Assembly (NCBI GenBank): GCA_032717465.1
Contig: CM064713.1
Span: 5,786,001-5,850,000 of the forward strand
Reading direction: 5' to 3'
Origin: Coenobita brevimanus
Lineage: Eukaryota > Arthropoda > Malacostraca > Decapoda > Coenobitidae
Length of the DNA stretch: 64,000 nt
Of this stretch, positions 29,841 to 41,459 are shown piece after piece; the first letter of the stretch is position 1, and each line of letters starts with the position of its first letter. Made by a program: the position numbers and the translations under genes. The notes beneath the pieces are model-generated. The model was given only the letters and a program-made list of their open reading frames with translations. It made no database searches and was not told where the DNA came from.

Positions 29841-31342
29841 ACGTATCCAAGACCACGGAGACAGGCATGTAGGATCACCGTGAATGGCTCTTTTCTGTAA
29901 TTACGGCTTGTGTTATGGTGTCCTCATTATTTAGGGGAGGAAGTGGACAGTTCCGCCATCTTGTTGCCAGCTACTCCCAACACTATCTGGATGTTCTTAG
30001 ATTCCTAAGCCGGTCGGAGTCTGGAATAAAATTAGTTTCCCTATGTCCCTGTAATCCTGGAGGTGGAGAGGGATCCCTCCATGTGGTGGCACCGATATAA
30101 CCAAGTGGCTCCACTGCCTGGTTATACAAAAGTCCCTCACCTATATTTTTCATACTCTGAAATGGCAAAAAATTGCCCTCTCTCCAACCTGAATGCTGAA
30201 TTGTAACAATACCCTAACACTTCGAGATAGTACTAGTTACGAAGAATGTGTCAAAATGTTTCGAAAGCAATGAGATCTACTGAAATGTTTTGAGAGATGC
30301 TCCATTGTGCCTTTATGCTACAGATTGTAGACTGGTTTTGTATATATGACAATGGGATGGCCTTGGGGTTAATGAAAGGAGGAAAAGAGAGAGAATGGGA
30401 GGACGAGGGAAGGGTAGGAGAAAAGGGAGGGGTGGGGGAAGATGGGGGAGGTAGGGAGGTGAGGGGGCGAGGCATGGAAATAAAGCAAGAGATGTAGGGA
30501 GGTGGGGGAGTTAGGTACTTAGGATGGTGAGGGAGGGAGGAATGAAACTAAAGGGAGTGGGGTAGGAAGGTTGGAAAGGGAGGTTAGTTGGTGGAGTTGG
30601 GTAGGAAGGAGTACAAAATACAAAGGAGTACAAAGGAAAGCAAACAACAACAGACCTTATGGTCCTTTCTTTGCTGTATGTTACAGAGTAGACTATGACT
30701 ACGAGATCTAATTCTTCATGCTGAAGGCTAAGGATAGTAAGGCAAGAAGGCTCTCCCTGCCTCCAAACCCCTCAGTTAAAACTGGCAGGAAAAAGTGAGA
30801 AAAACTACCATGCAGCATGGAAAAACTGACATGGAAATTTCGTAGGAGAGACTGAAAAGGAAAAGTTACATTCTGTAATACTTTATAAGATACCAGTTTG
30901 AATAACCAGAAAGAGAAATTAGTAAAATGAATAATCAAATAAATAACTAATGCATGATATTATGTACGGGTACGTTGAGTTAACGGTGCATCTGTAGACA
31001 CAAAGTGGAAATTGCACAGTGCACAGTGTGGATGTTCAGGGGTGGTGCAGCAGCCTTGCCTGGCGTTTTTAAGGCAGGCAGCAGTCAATCAGGCCCCAGC
31101 TCCTTTCACCCCACTGAGACAAGGAACTTTCTCATGTGAGACAAGCACACAAGTTACCTCCTGAAGCAATGACCCCTGGTACGTTAAGAAAAATCCCGAT
31201 GGTGGTCACGTAACTAAGAGGGACCCTGAGTGATCCACAGCCCATCACAGGTCGAAAGTATGAGTAGTGACCATTAACACAGGGCTATCTGTGCATATCC
31301 TAGTCTGTGCTTATACTATATTTGCATTTGATAAATTGATCC

Positions 31343-31490
<148 letters not shown>

Positions 31491-31905
31491 TCGGACCTCC
31501 TTTCCCACCCTAGGGCAGGGTGAGGAGTAGCAGTGTCCAGACAGCCCAAAATTGCCCAGTCCAATGGGCAACGCTTCCATTCACTCATTATTCAAGCCCC
31601 CGGAATCCTGGCTCTATCAGATACGTCAAAAACATTCACCACGTTCTGTAGCTTCACATGATCGTATCTGACAGAGTCAATCCAGACGCTGCCACGTTAA
31701 AAAGGGGTGCCAAGAGTCCCTGATCATGCACTTCATCTCACAAATTTCATCCAGCCAGCTCGATCTCCTTTCAGTACCCTAGCCTCACCGACTTCCAAAC
31801 CTCTCTTCCTCACACATTCATCCCCCATATCTCTCCACCTTCTCCTTGGCCTATCTCGCGTCCTCTCTCCTTCGAATTCGCTCAGATATACCTTTTTCAC
31901 CACTG
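31491..31905 (-). mobile_element. LINE-like 3' fragment with (GAT)n tail
   Basis: Read on the minus strand, sequence resembling the 3' coding end and untranslated region of non-LTR elements ends in a (GAT)n tail. The segment shares Gly/Arg-coding text with the LINE fragments at 26745 and 60949 only loosely. Placement is by overall look and tail. Confidence 0.4.

Positions 31906-31908
<3 letters not shown>

Positions 31909-31992
<84 letters not shown>
31909..31992. repeat. (AT)n microsatellite
   Basis: About 83 bp of AT directly at the 3' end of the CR1-like element. Confidence 0.95.
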
Positions 31993-31994
<2 letters not shown>

Positions 31995-31995
<1 letters not shown>

Positions 31996-34105
31996 GTATG
32001 TTATTCAGGACTAAACATTAAGCTGGGGATTAGACGACATACTTATCCAAGCGACCTTTAAAGATTAGCACTGTATTACAATTTACTACATTGGAGGGCA
32101 ATTTGTTCCATATTTTTACAACTCTTAAAGAAGAAATGCTTAGCTTCCTGCGACTGGAATCGTTTGCCAATTATTTAATGCCCATTGCCTTTAGTATAAT
32201 TCGAGTGATCAACTGTGAAATATTTATCGACAGCCATGTTGTCGTGTCCTTTGAATATTGTGAATACTTGAATTAAATCTTGTAACCTCTGTTTACTTAA
32301 GGTAAAGAGATTCATGGCTTCTAAACGTTCCTTGTATGGTTTATTTCTTAATCTAGGTATCATCTTTGTCATCCTTCGCTGTTCTCTTTCAAGTTTCTCC
32401 ACATCCTTTTTATAATACGGTGACCATAATGGAACGCAATACTCCAGGTATGGGCGTACTGAGGAATTATACAAAATGAGGACGATATTATTGGATTTAT
32501 ATTCAAATGCTCTACCTATGAATCCAATCAATGTATTGCCTTTTTTCACAGCTTCTGTACATTGTTTGTTAGGTTTCAAGTAGTTTGTAATTATAACGCA
32601 TGAGTCTTTTTCATAGTTTACCCTGTAAAGCTGGACATTATTCATATTATATCTGGCTCGTACATTTTTACTGCCAGTGTTCAGCACTTTACATTTATTG
32701 ATACTGAAATCCATTTGCCATGCTTGGACCCGGTCAAACAGTTGATCAAGATCTCTCTGAACTGTCTGCTTTTGCAGTGCTGTATCTGCTCTGTTACCTA
32801 CTTTAGTATCCTCAGCAAATTTTGAAATCTTACAGCATAATCCTTCATCAGTATCATTCATTTACTCATCATCCAGTCCTACGTTGCCCCATGAGGGGCG
32901 TAGGAGCCCGGTGCTAGGCAAATTGGTCCTGACATTTAAGATGAGAGTGACAATCTCACTCATCCCTGAGTGGCATTACGTGAGCAGTAAACCCCAACCA
33001 TCCCTTGGATATAAACCTTCACAGGTCCAATCCGACTGGAGCGCCGTAATTTCCCACTAAACCACCAGACGCCAAAATTTGGTTATATGCTTACCACCTA
33101 TTGTAGTAAATGGTGTCCTGGTGTACAGGAAACCAATTGGCTTGTCACTCAGTATAGTCACTCACAGGCAGAAAAAAGAGGAAAGAATGAAGGAAAGAAA
33201 GACAGAAGAGGGAGTGTTAAGTCACCCGTAGGCAGAGGGACAAGGAAAGAATGAAGGAAAGACAGAAGAGGATGGAAGGAAAGAAGGATGGGGGAGAGGA
33301 AAGGACAGACAACCGAGAGCAGCACTACATCGAGTGAGTGGATGGTGAGTGTCCCCAATATCATTAAATATATTAAGTAAAGAATAGGACCTAACACTGA
33401 ACCCAGCGGCACTCCACTGTAACGTTTATCCAGTCTGCTCTTTCCATTTACTAAAACTCTGCTTTCGTCAGGCGAGCCAATTTTCTACCCACCCGAGAGC
33501 ACTGCCACTGAAACCATGTGCCTCTAGCTACTGAAGTAGTCTCTTGTGTGGAACTTTGTCAAAAGCGTTTTGAAAATCGAGGTAGACAACATCAACAGAT
33601 TTAGTCTCTTCGTACATATTCAGTATATCACTGAAAAAATCCACAGGCTCGTGAAGCAATAGCGATTATTCGAAAACCACGTTGTAAATTTTGGTGAGAT
33701 TGTTTCTGTTTCGCAAACTTGTCTCTGATAATAGTTTCAAGCAATTTGCAAACTACCCATGTTAAACTAATTGGACGGTAGTTTTCTAGCTGTGCTCTGT
33801 TGCCCTTTTTTAATATTGGGATTACGTTAGCAAGCTTCCATTTATGTGGCACCTTACTGCACTTAAGTGATAAGTTAAAAAGTTCAGATAAAAGCTTTGA
33901 TATTTCATTCTGTAGTTCCTTTAATACATGTGCAGATATTTTGTCTGGTCCCGGTGTTTTATCCTCTTTTAATTTGCTAATTGCAAGTAGTATGTCGCGA
34001 TCACTAACTGTAATGTCATTATGTTGCCCTCTTCTATAGGAACTGGGAAAACGGCAGGAATCGTATGTATATTTTCTGTTGTAAATACTGACGCAAAGAA
34101 AGTAA
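31995..34105 (-). pseudogene. CR1/L2-like LINE reverse transcriptase, broken
   Basis: The minus strand reads through the RT blocks in order: SKLKEDKTPGPDKISAHVLK (about 33950), VPHKWKLANVIPILKKG, NYRPISLTWVVCKLLE, VDVVYLDFQNAFDKVPHKRL, LGSVLGPILY, then ISKFAEDTKVG (32861 onward; FADD has become FAED), NKCKVL, the C-terminal SVRPYLEYCVPLWSPYYKKD, and RFQSQEAKHFFF near 32130. Frameshifts, stops and an insert at about 32866-33345 separate the blocks. The catalytic Asp to Glu change and frame loss make it inactive. The clade call rests on motif wording, not on a tree. Confidence 0.8.
32866..33345 (-). mobile_element. SINE-bearing insertion inside the CR1-like element
   Basis: About 480 bp between RT blocks, flanked by related AATGATATT and AATGATACT. 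On the minus strand, after a CT-rich stretch, it has a pol III A-box-like TGGTTTAGTGGG (about 33057) and a degenerate B-box GGTTTATATCC (about 33015). It ends in ATGATGAGTAAATGAATG near 32866. It looks like a degraded tRNA-derived SINE. Confidence 0.45.
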
Positions 34106-34408
34106 GCCGGGAGGGAAGGGGTTCGCTATATAAATGAAGGGAGGGTAAGGAGGGGGTAGGGGAAAAGGGAAGGAGGTAGGGAGATGGAGGAAGGAATAAG
34201 GAATGTGAGGGAAGAAGTGAGGTAGGGAGGTGGACGGGGGGAATGTAGATGAAGAAAGGAGGAAGTTAGGGAGGGTGGAAGGTGGGCGTGGGGGATGTAG
34301 GTGGACAAGTGAGGAGGGAGTTGGGGAGGTAGCGGGTTTGATTCTGTATATAAGACGAAATTGTAGGAGGTGATGTAGCCAGTTGACGTAAAGGATTAGC
34401 AGGGTAAG

Positions 34409-34410
<2 letters not shown>

Positions 34411-34474
<64 letters not shown>
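34411..34474. repeat. (CT)n microsatellite
   Basis: About 62 bp of CT, preceded by a purine-rich stretch (34110-34330). Confidence 0.95.
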
Positions 34475-34477
<3 letters not shown>

Positions 34478-34599
34478 ACCTCACTCATAGACATGTATCT
34501 ATGTATATACAGTAAAATCACCTAAAAGTAGTTTGAATAATCTAAATAAGAGACGTTGTTGTACAGATAGGTTGTTATTGTTATTATTTTCACTGTGGT

Positions 34600-34785
34600 C
34601 CCAGGCTCATCCGGACGTGAACTAAGTGGACTGCAGACTGAAGTTGCCCTTCTGCAATCCACCATCTTCCTTTGGGGGATAGGGAGGGAGGTGAGGGACA
34701 TTTGTATAACCGGTCAGTTGAGGCACCTGGTTATATCGGTGTCACCACATGAAGGCGTCTCACCAGCACCACATACAGAGTAGGC
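34600..34785 (+). repeat. Dispersed repeat DR2, copy upstream of the heme-binding gene
   Basis: Shares GGACTGCAGACTGAAGTTGCC, CACCATC, GAGGGACATT and CTGGTTATATCGGTGTCACC with copies at 41460-41650, 42825-42930, 45655-45840 and, inverted, 30045-30150. It ends about 60 bp before exon 1 of the SOUL gene, so part of it may be in the promoter or 5' untranslated region. Confidence 0.65.
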
Positions 34786-34845
34786 TGAAGGTCCTTTTTT
34801 GAAAACTGTACTTTGCTGTCCCAAACAGGTCGCAGCTCCTTGAAG

Positions 34846-34911
34846 ATGCACAGTTTGACTCTTCTCTGTCTGGTGGTGGCCGCGGTGGGGGCGGTGGCGG
34901 ACGATGATTCG
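34846..34911 (+). CDS. SOUL gene exon 1 (signal peptide)
   Basis: 22 codons from the ATG; hydrophobic core LTLLCLVVAAVGAVA with a likely cleavage after the Ala. Donor GTGAGT at 34912; phase 0. Confidence 0.85.
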
Positions 34912-35848
34912 GTGAGTTGGGGTGTGGTGTGGTATGGTGTAGTGTGGTGTGGTACTGTGTATGATGTGGTGTGGTGAAGGAAGGTTGAGTGATGCGATGT
35001 GGCAATGTGGTGTGATGTGGTGTGGCATGCTGCTGTAGAAGGAAGCATAGTGGGATTGTGTTGTGTGGTGTGGTGTGCTGGTGTGGAAGGAAGTATTGTG
35101 GGATTGTGTGGTGTGTGGTGTTGATAGATTCGGTAAGTATTGGAATGGTGTGTTGTGGTCTAGAGGCTTGATGTGGTGTGGTGTGGTGTTGTTCAGTGTG
35201 TGGTGTTCAGTGTGTGGTGTGATGTTGTGCAGGGGTATGGTATGACGTGGTGTGGTGAGGTATGATGGTGTGGTAAGCTGTAATGTGACTGGTTGTGGAG
35301 GTGATGGTGGTGGGGGTGATATGAGACAAACATACGGTGAGTTGTGGTGTTGTGTGGTGTTTAGTGCGTGGTGTAGTGGGGGAGGATGGAGGTGGATGGG
35401 AGACAAAGATTCGGTGGTTTGCGGTGTGATGTGGTGTGGTGTGGTGTGGTGGTGCGTGGTGTGGTGAGAGGTAGCTGATGTAACGAAAGGGGTATGTGAT
35501 GTGGTGTAGTTGGTGTGGTGTGGTGAGAAGTAGCTGATGTGACGAGTGGGGTATGTGTTGTGGTGTAGTTGATGTGGTGTGGTGATATATTAGGAAGGAT
35601 GGTGGTGTGTGCGTAATTTGTGTTGTGGTGTGGTGAAGGATGGTTGGTACAGTATTATGGTGCTGTGTTGGATAGTGTTATGATGTGAAGTTGTGTGGTG
35701 TGGTGATGGCAGAGAAGCATATTATAGTTATAGTAAAGTTAGTTGCCCTTTGGATGTTCTTTCTTGCTATTAACTCCATAGTCTATCTGTATACCTAGGC
35801 TGCTTCCCCCAGAGAAAGTGGGGTAGCCGAGACAGATCGACACACTCC

Positions 35849-35930
<82 letters not shown>

Positions 35931-38900
35931 TTACATGTAACTAAGCCCCAAGGAGAGAAGGTGCAGATCTTCACCGCACCACAACGCACGAAGATCAACT
36001 TCGCAGTGCATATGCACTCACAGCCCCATATGCACTCACAGATACCCTCAATTCACGTCCAAATTTAGCTTTCACCCACATAAGGCTCGATGACATCTCC
36101 TTCCATTCAGTCACACACTCCTGCACTTCCGGGCTCACTAACAAGGCCACTCCTTCTCTCACTCTTCCCATATCAACATCTGACGTCCTTCCAGTCATAC
36201 TTCCAAACTTAGATTCACCTCAGTCTCCCTTCCCTTTCTATGCCTGTCTCATTGTAGGAACTGAAAAACAGAGGAGAGGGTCCCTAGTCCCCTCACCCCG
36301 TCCCTTTTAGTCACCTTTTATGACACGCAGAGAATACGGTGGCAGAATTCTTCCTAACACAACCGGGCCGCAGAATGGTAGTACCACCCCGCGGTGCGGC
36401 CAGATTGTGCCCCCCCCCCCACCACAGAAAGAGTACAGTACAATAACCTGACAAAGATCCGTTACCCACATCAACTCAGTTGTTGGCCAAGTGTTGTCAG
36501 ATTGGAAGATTAATTTGGCTAATAACCAAGGAGACTCAGTCCTACTTCACAGCCAGGACATCGAATTTCGTGTAACCACGACTTGGTATTTCAGCTGTAG
36601 GAGTAGCTCAATTAAGAAAAGTCATTGGCCATGTGTAGTCGGACTGGAAGATTAATTTGATTAGTAACCAAGGAAACTCATTCCTACCACATAACTAAGG
36701 CTAGTCGAGTTTCATGCAGCCAGGATTTAGCATTTAACTTGTAGGAGTAGCTGTGTACCATCAGAGGAAAGTACAGTAAACCGACGATATGAATGTTGTC
36801 CGCAGATGTTTGGAGGATATGGAGATATTGAGATTGAAGTTGCCCCCTACACAGTCATCAAAGAAACTGAGGTAAAGTACCGTTTTGTGTGTTGTTTTCT
36901 TCGTAGCACATCTTTCTTAGCGATTTATTCTTCACGTTGCATCATAGCATTTCTTCCTTGACGATTTATTATGCATATTACACCTTATGCCCCTGAACGA
37001 TTTATTCCACACATTGCACCCTAGCATCTTGGTAGCACCTCTTCCTTGGCGATATATTCTGCATATTAGACCTTAGCATCTTCGTAGCATTTCTTTCTTT
37101 GCGTCTTATTACCTTCGCCAAAGAGCTCATGTTTTAGCCCACGTTGGTTTGTTTGTCTGTCTGTTAGCAGGATTACTCAAAAAGTTATGAACGGATTTTG
37201 ATGAATTTTGTGGAAGGGTGGGTCATGGGCCAAGGAAGGAAAGATTAAATTTAGGGGTGGATCCGGATCCAGATCCGGAGTATCCCACACAATATCTCGA
37301 AAAGTTCTCAGTGAATATCAATGAAATTTTGTGGAAAGGTGGGCCATTGGCCAAAAAAGAATTGATTAAATTTTGGGGCGGATCCGGATCCTATATCCAC
37401 GGATCCGGATGCGGGAATACTCTAAAAGTCATGAACGAATTTTGATGAAATTTTGTGGAAGGGTGGGCCATGGGCCTAGGAAGAAATGATTAAATTTGAT
37501 CCGGATCCGGATTATCCCGTACAATATTTCCAAAAGTTCTCAATGAATTTCATTGAAATTTTGTGGAAAGGCTGACCATGGACCAAGAAAGAATAGTTTA
37601 AATTTTGGGGCGGATCCGGATCCGGATTCTATATCCACGGATCCGGATCCAGATCCTTTTTAATGGCATTGGGGAAGATATGCGCTCTCTGAATGCTTTC
37701 TAGTTTTGCATTTTATACTTTAACATTCTCCTGGTAGCACAGGACGCTTCGTCGCAACAATTTCATACTTACTTATTTTGCATTTTACACCTTGGTATCA
37801 TTTTTGTGATACAGGATGTTTCGTAGCACTCCTTCCTTAGTGACTTATTTGCATGCTACTCCTTAACATCTTCTTGTATGCCATATTTCTGTCTTTGCGT
37901 ATGTATGCATGTATGTATGTTTGTACGTATGTGTGTATAGAGATAGATAGATAGATAGATATACTGTATGTGCTTTTATTCTTGCCTCATGATCCGAATT
38001 TCCTACAGAACTATGAGGTAAGGAGCTACGGGACGGTGAAATGGGTCTGCAACCACATGGTTGGTACCAAGGCGGACAAGAGGCAGAAGAAGAAGAATAT
38101 GATGAGGATGTTCTACAGCCTCTTTGAGTATGTGAACGGGAAGAACAGCAAAGGTGAGTGAACAGTATGCCGGAGAGAGGGGAAGGGACGTTATTACTGT
38201 ACATTCATACTCGTTTTACCTTAAATTGACCTAAATATGCCAAATTTCCATCTTGTATGCAGAGCTGCAGCAACAGAGTAACACTAGGATATGGTACTAG
38301 TCACGAAGAAGTGCTATGGAAAGGATGTAGAGCCGTAGTATTGTCTTTTTTCTGCCACTGAGTTATGGAAAATAGCCACAGACGGACGAAAATCTCCATC
38401 AAGTTATGGTGCATAAACTATAGTTGAGCTTTAATTAAATGCACGCCGTGAATTTAACTTGAAGAACATGTTAACGATGTTCTGCAGCCCGTTACAGTAT
38501 TCAGACGACAAGAACAGCAGTCATTAGTGGACAGTAGACCATTTAAAACAAAATAAAAATCTGCATTAACAGAACATTGGGATTAACTCAAGTAACAATA
38601 TCAGAATGTTCAGCGACCTGTGAGCTCTTGAACAACAAGAACAAGACGAATGTTATCGTGTGTTTAATCCCATATTTTCTCCCTCAGAGGAAGACCTGGA
38701 CATGACGACGCCGATGACGATACAGACAGACCATCTTGAAGAGGATGTGTATAAGGTGAAGATGTGCTCCTACATCCCCACGGCACTGCAGGCCGACCCA
38801 CCCATGCCTGTGGATCAGGATGTGTACATTGATTCAAGGGAGGACTTCAAAGTGGCTGTGAGGTGGGTTTTTATGGCAATGGTAGCAATAGTATTACAGC

Positions 38901-39740
38901 AGTAGTAGTAGTAACCCCACGGCACTGCAGGCCAACCCACCCATGTCCGTTAAGTTTGTGTCTGCTGTTTATATCAGTCCATAGTAAGTCCACTGAAGAA
39001 CAGGATCGTTTCCTCAGGAGTGATAGCCATAATTAACATTTCGCTATACTGGCAAAAGACGTAAGGGGGGATAATGTCTGTAGAAAGAGTGATGCTACAG
39101 AAGCTCAGATATGTTCTGTCGTCATCATATACATCATAAAATTACGCTAAAAAACACAGGCTTTCCCACAATTTCGTGCTCCCGGGTTTAACAACAGGTC
39201 CCTCAGTCCTAACCTTTCTTGTTGTTCCGCCACGCCAGGTCGTTCAATGGGTGGATGATGGGCATGAAGGAGTGGGAGAACCAGAAGAGAATCCTTATCA
39301 AAGATCTCAAGGAGGCTGAGGAGGAGGGCGCCGACTATACCAAGGTCTATGGGTAAGTGGTTGTTGAAACTGCCGTGTTAAATGTTGACATTGCAATGTT
39401 GAATGTTGATACTGAAAAGGGGCTTGAAGGATTTTGACTAGGAGCGTGTCAGTTGTATTAAGATTTAAGGGTACGGATCTTGATGTTATCTTAGTGTCTC
39501 TTTTCACTTGCATCTTCAGTTTAAATACAATAATACTGGAGTTGGGTCGATTATGATAGGGCTAATAGTGACAGTGTTATTACAGTTTCTGTATTTCAGT
39601 CATCCATTCCCACCCCTTCCCCATTTAAAGATTGTTGGGTGAAAGTTTGGATATTATTATTATTGTAATTTTTCTGCATATCTTTCGTCAATTTACGGTT
39701 ATTTTTCGTTTCTTTCTTCTTTCCATACCACATAAGGATG

Positions 39741-39793
<53 letters not shown>

Positions 39794-39922
39794 GTCCGTT
39801 CCCTAAGGCTCAGCAGCTCTCCCACCCTCACATTGACCCTTCTGCTCCCCAACAGAGCCATGTACAAGCCACATATGAGCACTCAGACCTTGAACAACGA
39901 GGTGTGGGTCCAGATTGCTTAG
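34846..39922 (+). CDS. Secreted SOUL/heme-binding protein (HEBP2-like), six coding exons
   Basis: Join 34846-34911, 36806-36871, 38009-38153, 38688-38862, 39239-39352, 39856-39922 gives 633 nt, 210 residues, with GT-AG introns and consistent phases (0, 0, 1, 2, 2). Residues 1-18 are a signal peptide (LTLLCLVVAAVGAVA), followed by DDDS. The rest is one SOUL domain: IEIEVAPYTVIKETENYEVR, the KWVC strand, MFYSLFEYVNGKN, MTTPM, PPMPVDQDVYI, VAVRSFNGW and C-terminal NEVWVQIA, matching the family from end to end at usual length. SOUL/HEBP proteins bind heme or tetrapyrroles; the signal peptide puts this one outside the cell (arthropod homologues are commonly secreted). A 5' untranslated exon may exist: an acceptor-like CAG lies at 34826-34828. 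Polyadenylation site not fixed; AATAAA-like motifs occur near 40555. A CCAAT/CRE array follows the stop. Confidence 0.9.
34920..35720. repeat. GTGTGGTGTGGT imperfect satellite in intron 1 of the SOUL gene
   Basis: About 0.8 kb of degenerate TGTGGTG units, with a few longer duplications such as GTGAGAGGTAGCTGATGT. A similar stretch lies at 46020-46340. Frames through it are not genes. Confidence 0.85.
35855..35930. repeat. (AC)n microsatellite in SOUL intron 1
   Basis: About 75 bp of AC. Confidence 0.95.
36450..36770. repeat. Dispersed repeat DR4, tandem pair
   Basis: Two diverged units about 155 bp apart share TTGGCCA.GTGT, GGAAGATTAATTTG, TAACCAAGGA.ACTCA and TGTAGGAGTAGCT. Other copies of the AACCAAGGAGACTCATTCC core lie near 42200-42420 and 43108, and inverted near 27520, 56570 and 56810. 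Confidence 0.6.
36806..36871 (+). CDS. SOUL gene exon 2
   Basis: 22 codons from acceptor CGCAG to donor GTAAAG, phase 0. Encodes the entry of the SOUL domain, IEIEVAPYTVIKETE. Confidence 0.85.
36895..37115. repeat. DR3: short tandem units with CACCTCTTCCTTAGCGATTTA
   Basis: Four to five units of about 50-60 bp, each with TAGCA..TCTTTCCTT.GCGATTTATT. and a ..GCATATTACACCTTAGCATC follow-up. Further copies at 24575, 37795-37870, 45445 and (inverted) 45579. Confidence 0.6.
37190..37680. repeat. GGATCCGGATCC-rich tandem repeat in SOUL intron 2
   Basis: Four alternating units of about 122 bp contain GATGAAATTTTGTGG, GGTGGGCCATGGGCC, AATTGATTAAATTTTGGGGC and then runs of GGATCCGGATCC. The unit resembles a repeat seen in many invertebrate genomes (from memory). 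Its mobilisation is unclear. Confidence 0.7.
38009..38153 (+). CDS. SOUL gene exon 3
   Basis: 48 codons plus one base between acceptor CCTACAG and donor GTGAGT. Encodes NYEVRSYGTVKWVC, a basic stretch, and MFYSLFEYVNGKN. Contains the Cys-Asn-His that follows the KWV strand. Confidence 0.9.
38205..38430 (+). repeat. Dispersed repeat DR1 in SOUL intron 3
   Basis: Carries the family core: TACTAGTCACGAAGAAGTGC, TATGGAAAGGATGTAGAGCC, CTGCCACTGAGTTATGG and GGACGAAAATCTC. Other copies are listed separately. Confidence 0.65.
38688..38862 (+). CDS. SOUL gene exon 4
   Basis: 175 nt between a pyrimidine-rich acceptor (CTCCCTCAG) and donor GTGGGT. Encodes the MTTPM turn, KVKMCSYIP and PPMPVDQDVYI typical of SOUL proteins. 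Confidence 0.9.
39239..39352 (+). CDS. SOUL gene exon 5
   Basis: 114 nt between acceptor CGCCAG and donor GTAAGT. Encodes SFNGWMMGMKEWENQK and an amphipathic helix rich in Lys/Glu. Confidence 0.9.
39742..39793. repeat. (TCTG)n(CT)n microsatellite in SOUL intron 5
   Basis: About 28 bp of TCTG then about 24 bp of CT. Confidence 0.9.
39856..39922 (+). CDS. SOUL gene exon 6 and stop
   Basis: 67 nt after acceptor CCCAACAG. Encodes AMYKPHMS and NEVWVQIA, then TAG at 39920. Confidence 0.9.
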
Positions 39923-39941
39923 AGAATGGAATATCTGAGTT

Positions 39942-40280
39942 CTAATTGGCTGCTTGGACCCGTGACGCCATCAAAGCTGCTTGAACCCTTGACATGATCA
40001 GAGTCTACCCTGATGGGCTTCTTCAACCCATGACGTCACAAGCTTTAAACAGAAAGCGTGCTTTGAACACATGTCATCAGACCTTGTTGTGATAGGCTTC
40101 TTCAACCTATAACATCAGCGAAACCCACTGATTGGCTTTTTCAACCCGTGACGTCATCCAAACTCCCTCTGATTGTCTGCTAGAACCTACGATGTCAGAG
40201 AAACGCTGTGATTGGCTCCCAACCTATGACGTCATTGTAGCTCGCTGATTGTCTTCTAGGATACTCTAACGTCACAGAGG
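39942..40280 (+). promoter_or_regulatory. Tandem array of CCAAT-box and CRE-like motifs after the SOUL stop codon
   Basis: About eight diverged units (clearest spacing 37-41 bp) each pair TGATTGGCT (inverted CCAAT box) with a TGACGTCA-type motif about 20 bp on. Perfect TGACGTCA palindromes are at 40031-40038, 40149-40156 and 40227-40234; others have one or two changes. It begins about 20 bp after the stop codon. It could be 3' untranslated sequence, an enhancer, or a bidirectional promoter-like array; function is inferred from motifs only. Confidence 0.5.
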
Positions 40281-40403
40281 AGTATACACCCTTCTTACTG
40301 TGATCATGTATTATTTGTAATTTTACTCACACAGCCACATGTGCACACAAGAAATTATTGCACACTGCTATATATTTTACAGCAGTGTGCAGTCGCACAT
40401 TGT

Positions 40404-40405
<2 letters not shown>

Positions 40406-40492
<87 letters not shown>
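40406..40492. repeat. (CA)n microsatellite
   Basis: About 85 bp of CA. Confidence 0.95.
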
Positions 40493-40494
<2 letters not shown>

Positions 40495-40589
40495 TAATTT
40501 TCTGCACGTATGGAATTTGGTGGTAGTAATAGAAAAGATGTTTAAAAATACTAAATAAAAAATAAAATGTTAAGACATGCTAAATTGAT

Positions 40590-41100
40590 GATTTGATGGA
40601 GGGAGAATACGGAGTGAATGGAGAGAAAATGTGGTGAGAATGGAGAGAAGATGTAAAGAGAATGGAGAGAGAGTATGTAGAGAAGGGAGGGGAAGAAGAG
40701 GAGAGAATGGAGGGATGTGGAGAGAACAATAAGATGATGAGAGAATAGAGAGAAATTTGGTGAGAAAAGGGAGATGAGAGAATGGATTATTATTATCTTC
40801 ATGTATCTGACTCTGGGCATAGGCTTAATAGCCCATCCCTTGAGAAGTTGAGGTCCAGTAGTACTCCTAAGTACCATACACCTCCGCACGTCACCACTTT
40901 GACGTTAACATCCACCGTCCATATTGAATATATACTAGGACCGTCACATACAGGACTAATGCACTGGTATTAGTGAGGGTGTTTTATATATGTAGGTGGG
41001 TATTATGGTAGAACAGTAAAGTTGGGTTTTAGCAAAATTTAACACATCAAGAGCTCTTACATCTAAATATTTTCTCATAAACTTTATGTATCTTTAACGT
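40590..41100. other. Purine-rich stretch and unique sequence without a gene
   Basis: GAGAGAATGGAGAGA-type imperfect repeats to about 40780, then plain sequence. No exon recognised. Confidence 0.5.
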
Positions 41101-41139
41101 CAACGTTGTTTGCAGCAGTAGCGTAGATGATAATTTATT

Positions 41140-41345
41140 CTTTTTACTCTAACTTGGCCTAGAAAATTGCCGTTTCTCCATCTTGAATGCCGAGTTTTAG
41201 CAGTAGATTAGCACTTGAATGTGATGCTAGTCATGGAGAAGTAATTTGGAACGAATTTAGAGTTGTAGCATTTAGCATTGTCTTTTCTTATCACTGAAAT
41301 ACGTGGACTAAGGTACAAAAGGACGAAAATCTCCGCCAAATTAAA
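41140..41345 (+). repeat. Dispersed repeat DR1
   Basis: TTTTTACTCTAACTTGGCC, CATCTTGAATGCCGAG, GATGCTAGTCATGGAGAAGT and AGGACGAAAATCTCCGCC. Aligns with the copies at 38205 and 62490. Confidence 0.65.
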
Positions 41346-41459
41346 GAGAATGGTCTGTGAAACAGTGTAGTTCCAATGAAGTGATACAGAAAAGATGTAA
41401 AGCCGTAGCACTGTCATTTGGCTGTCACTGAATTAATATGAAAAAACTGCACTGTAGCT

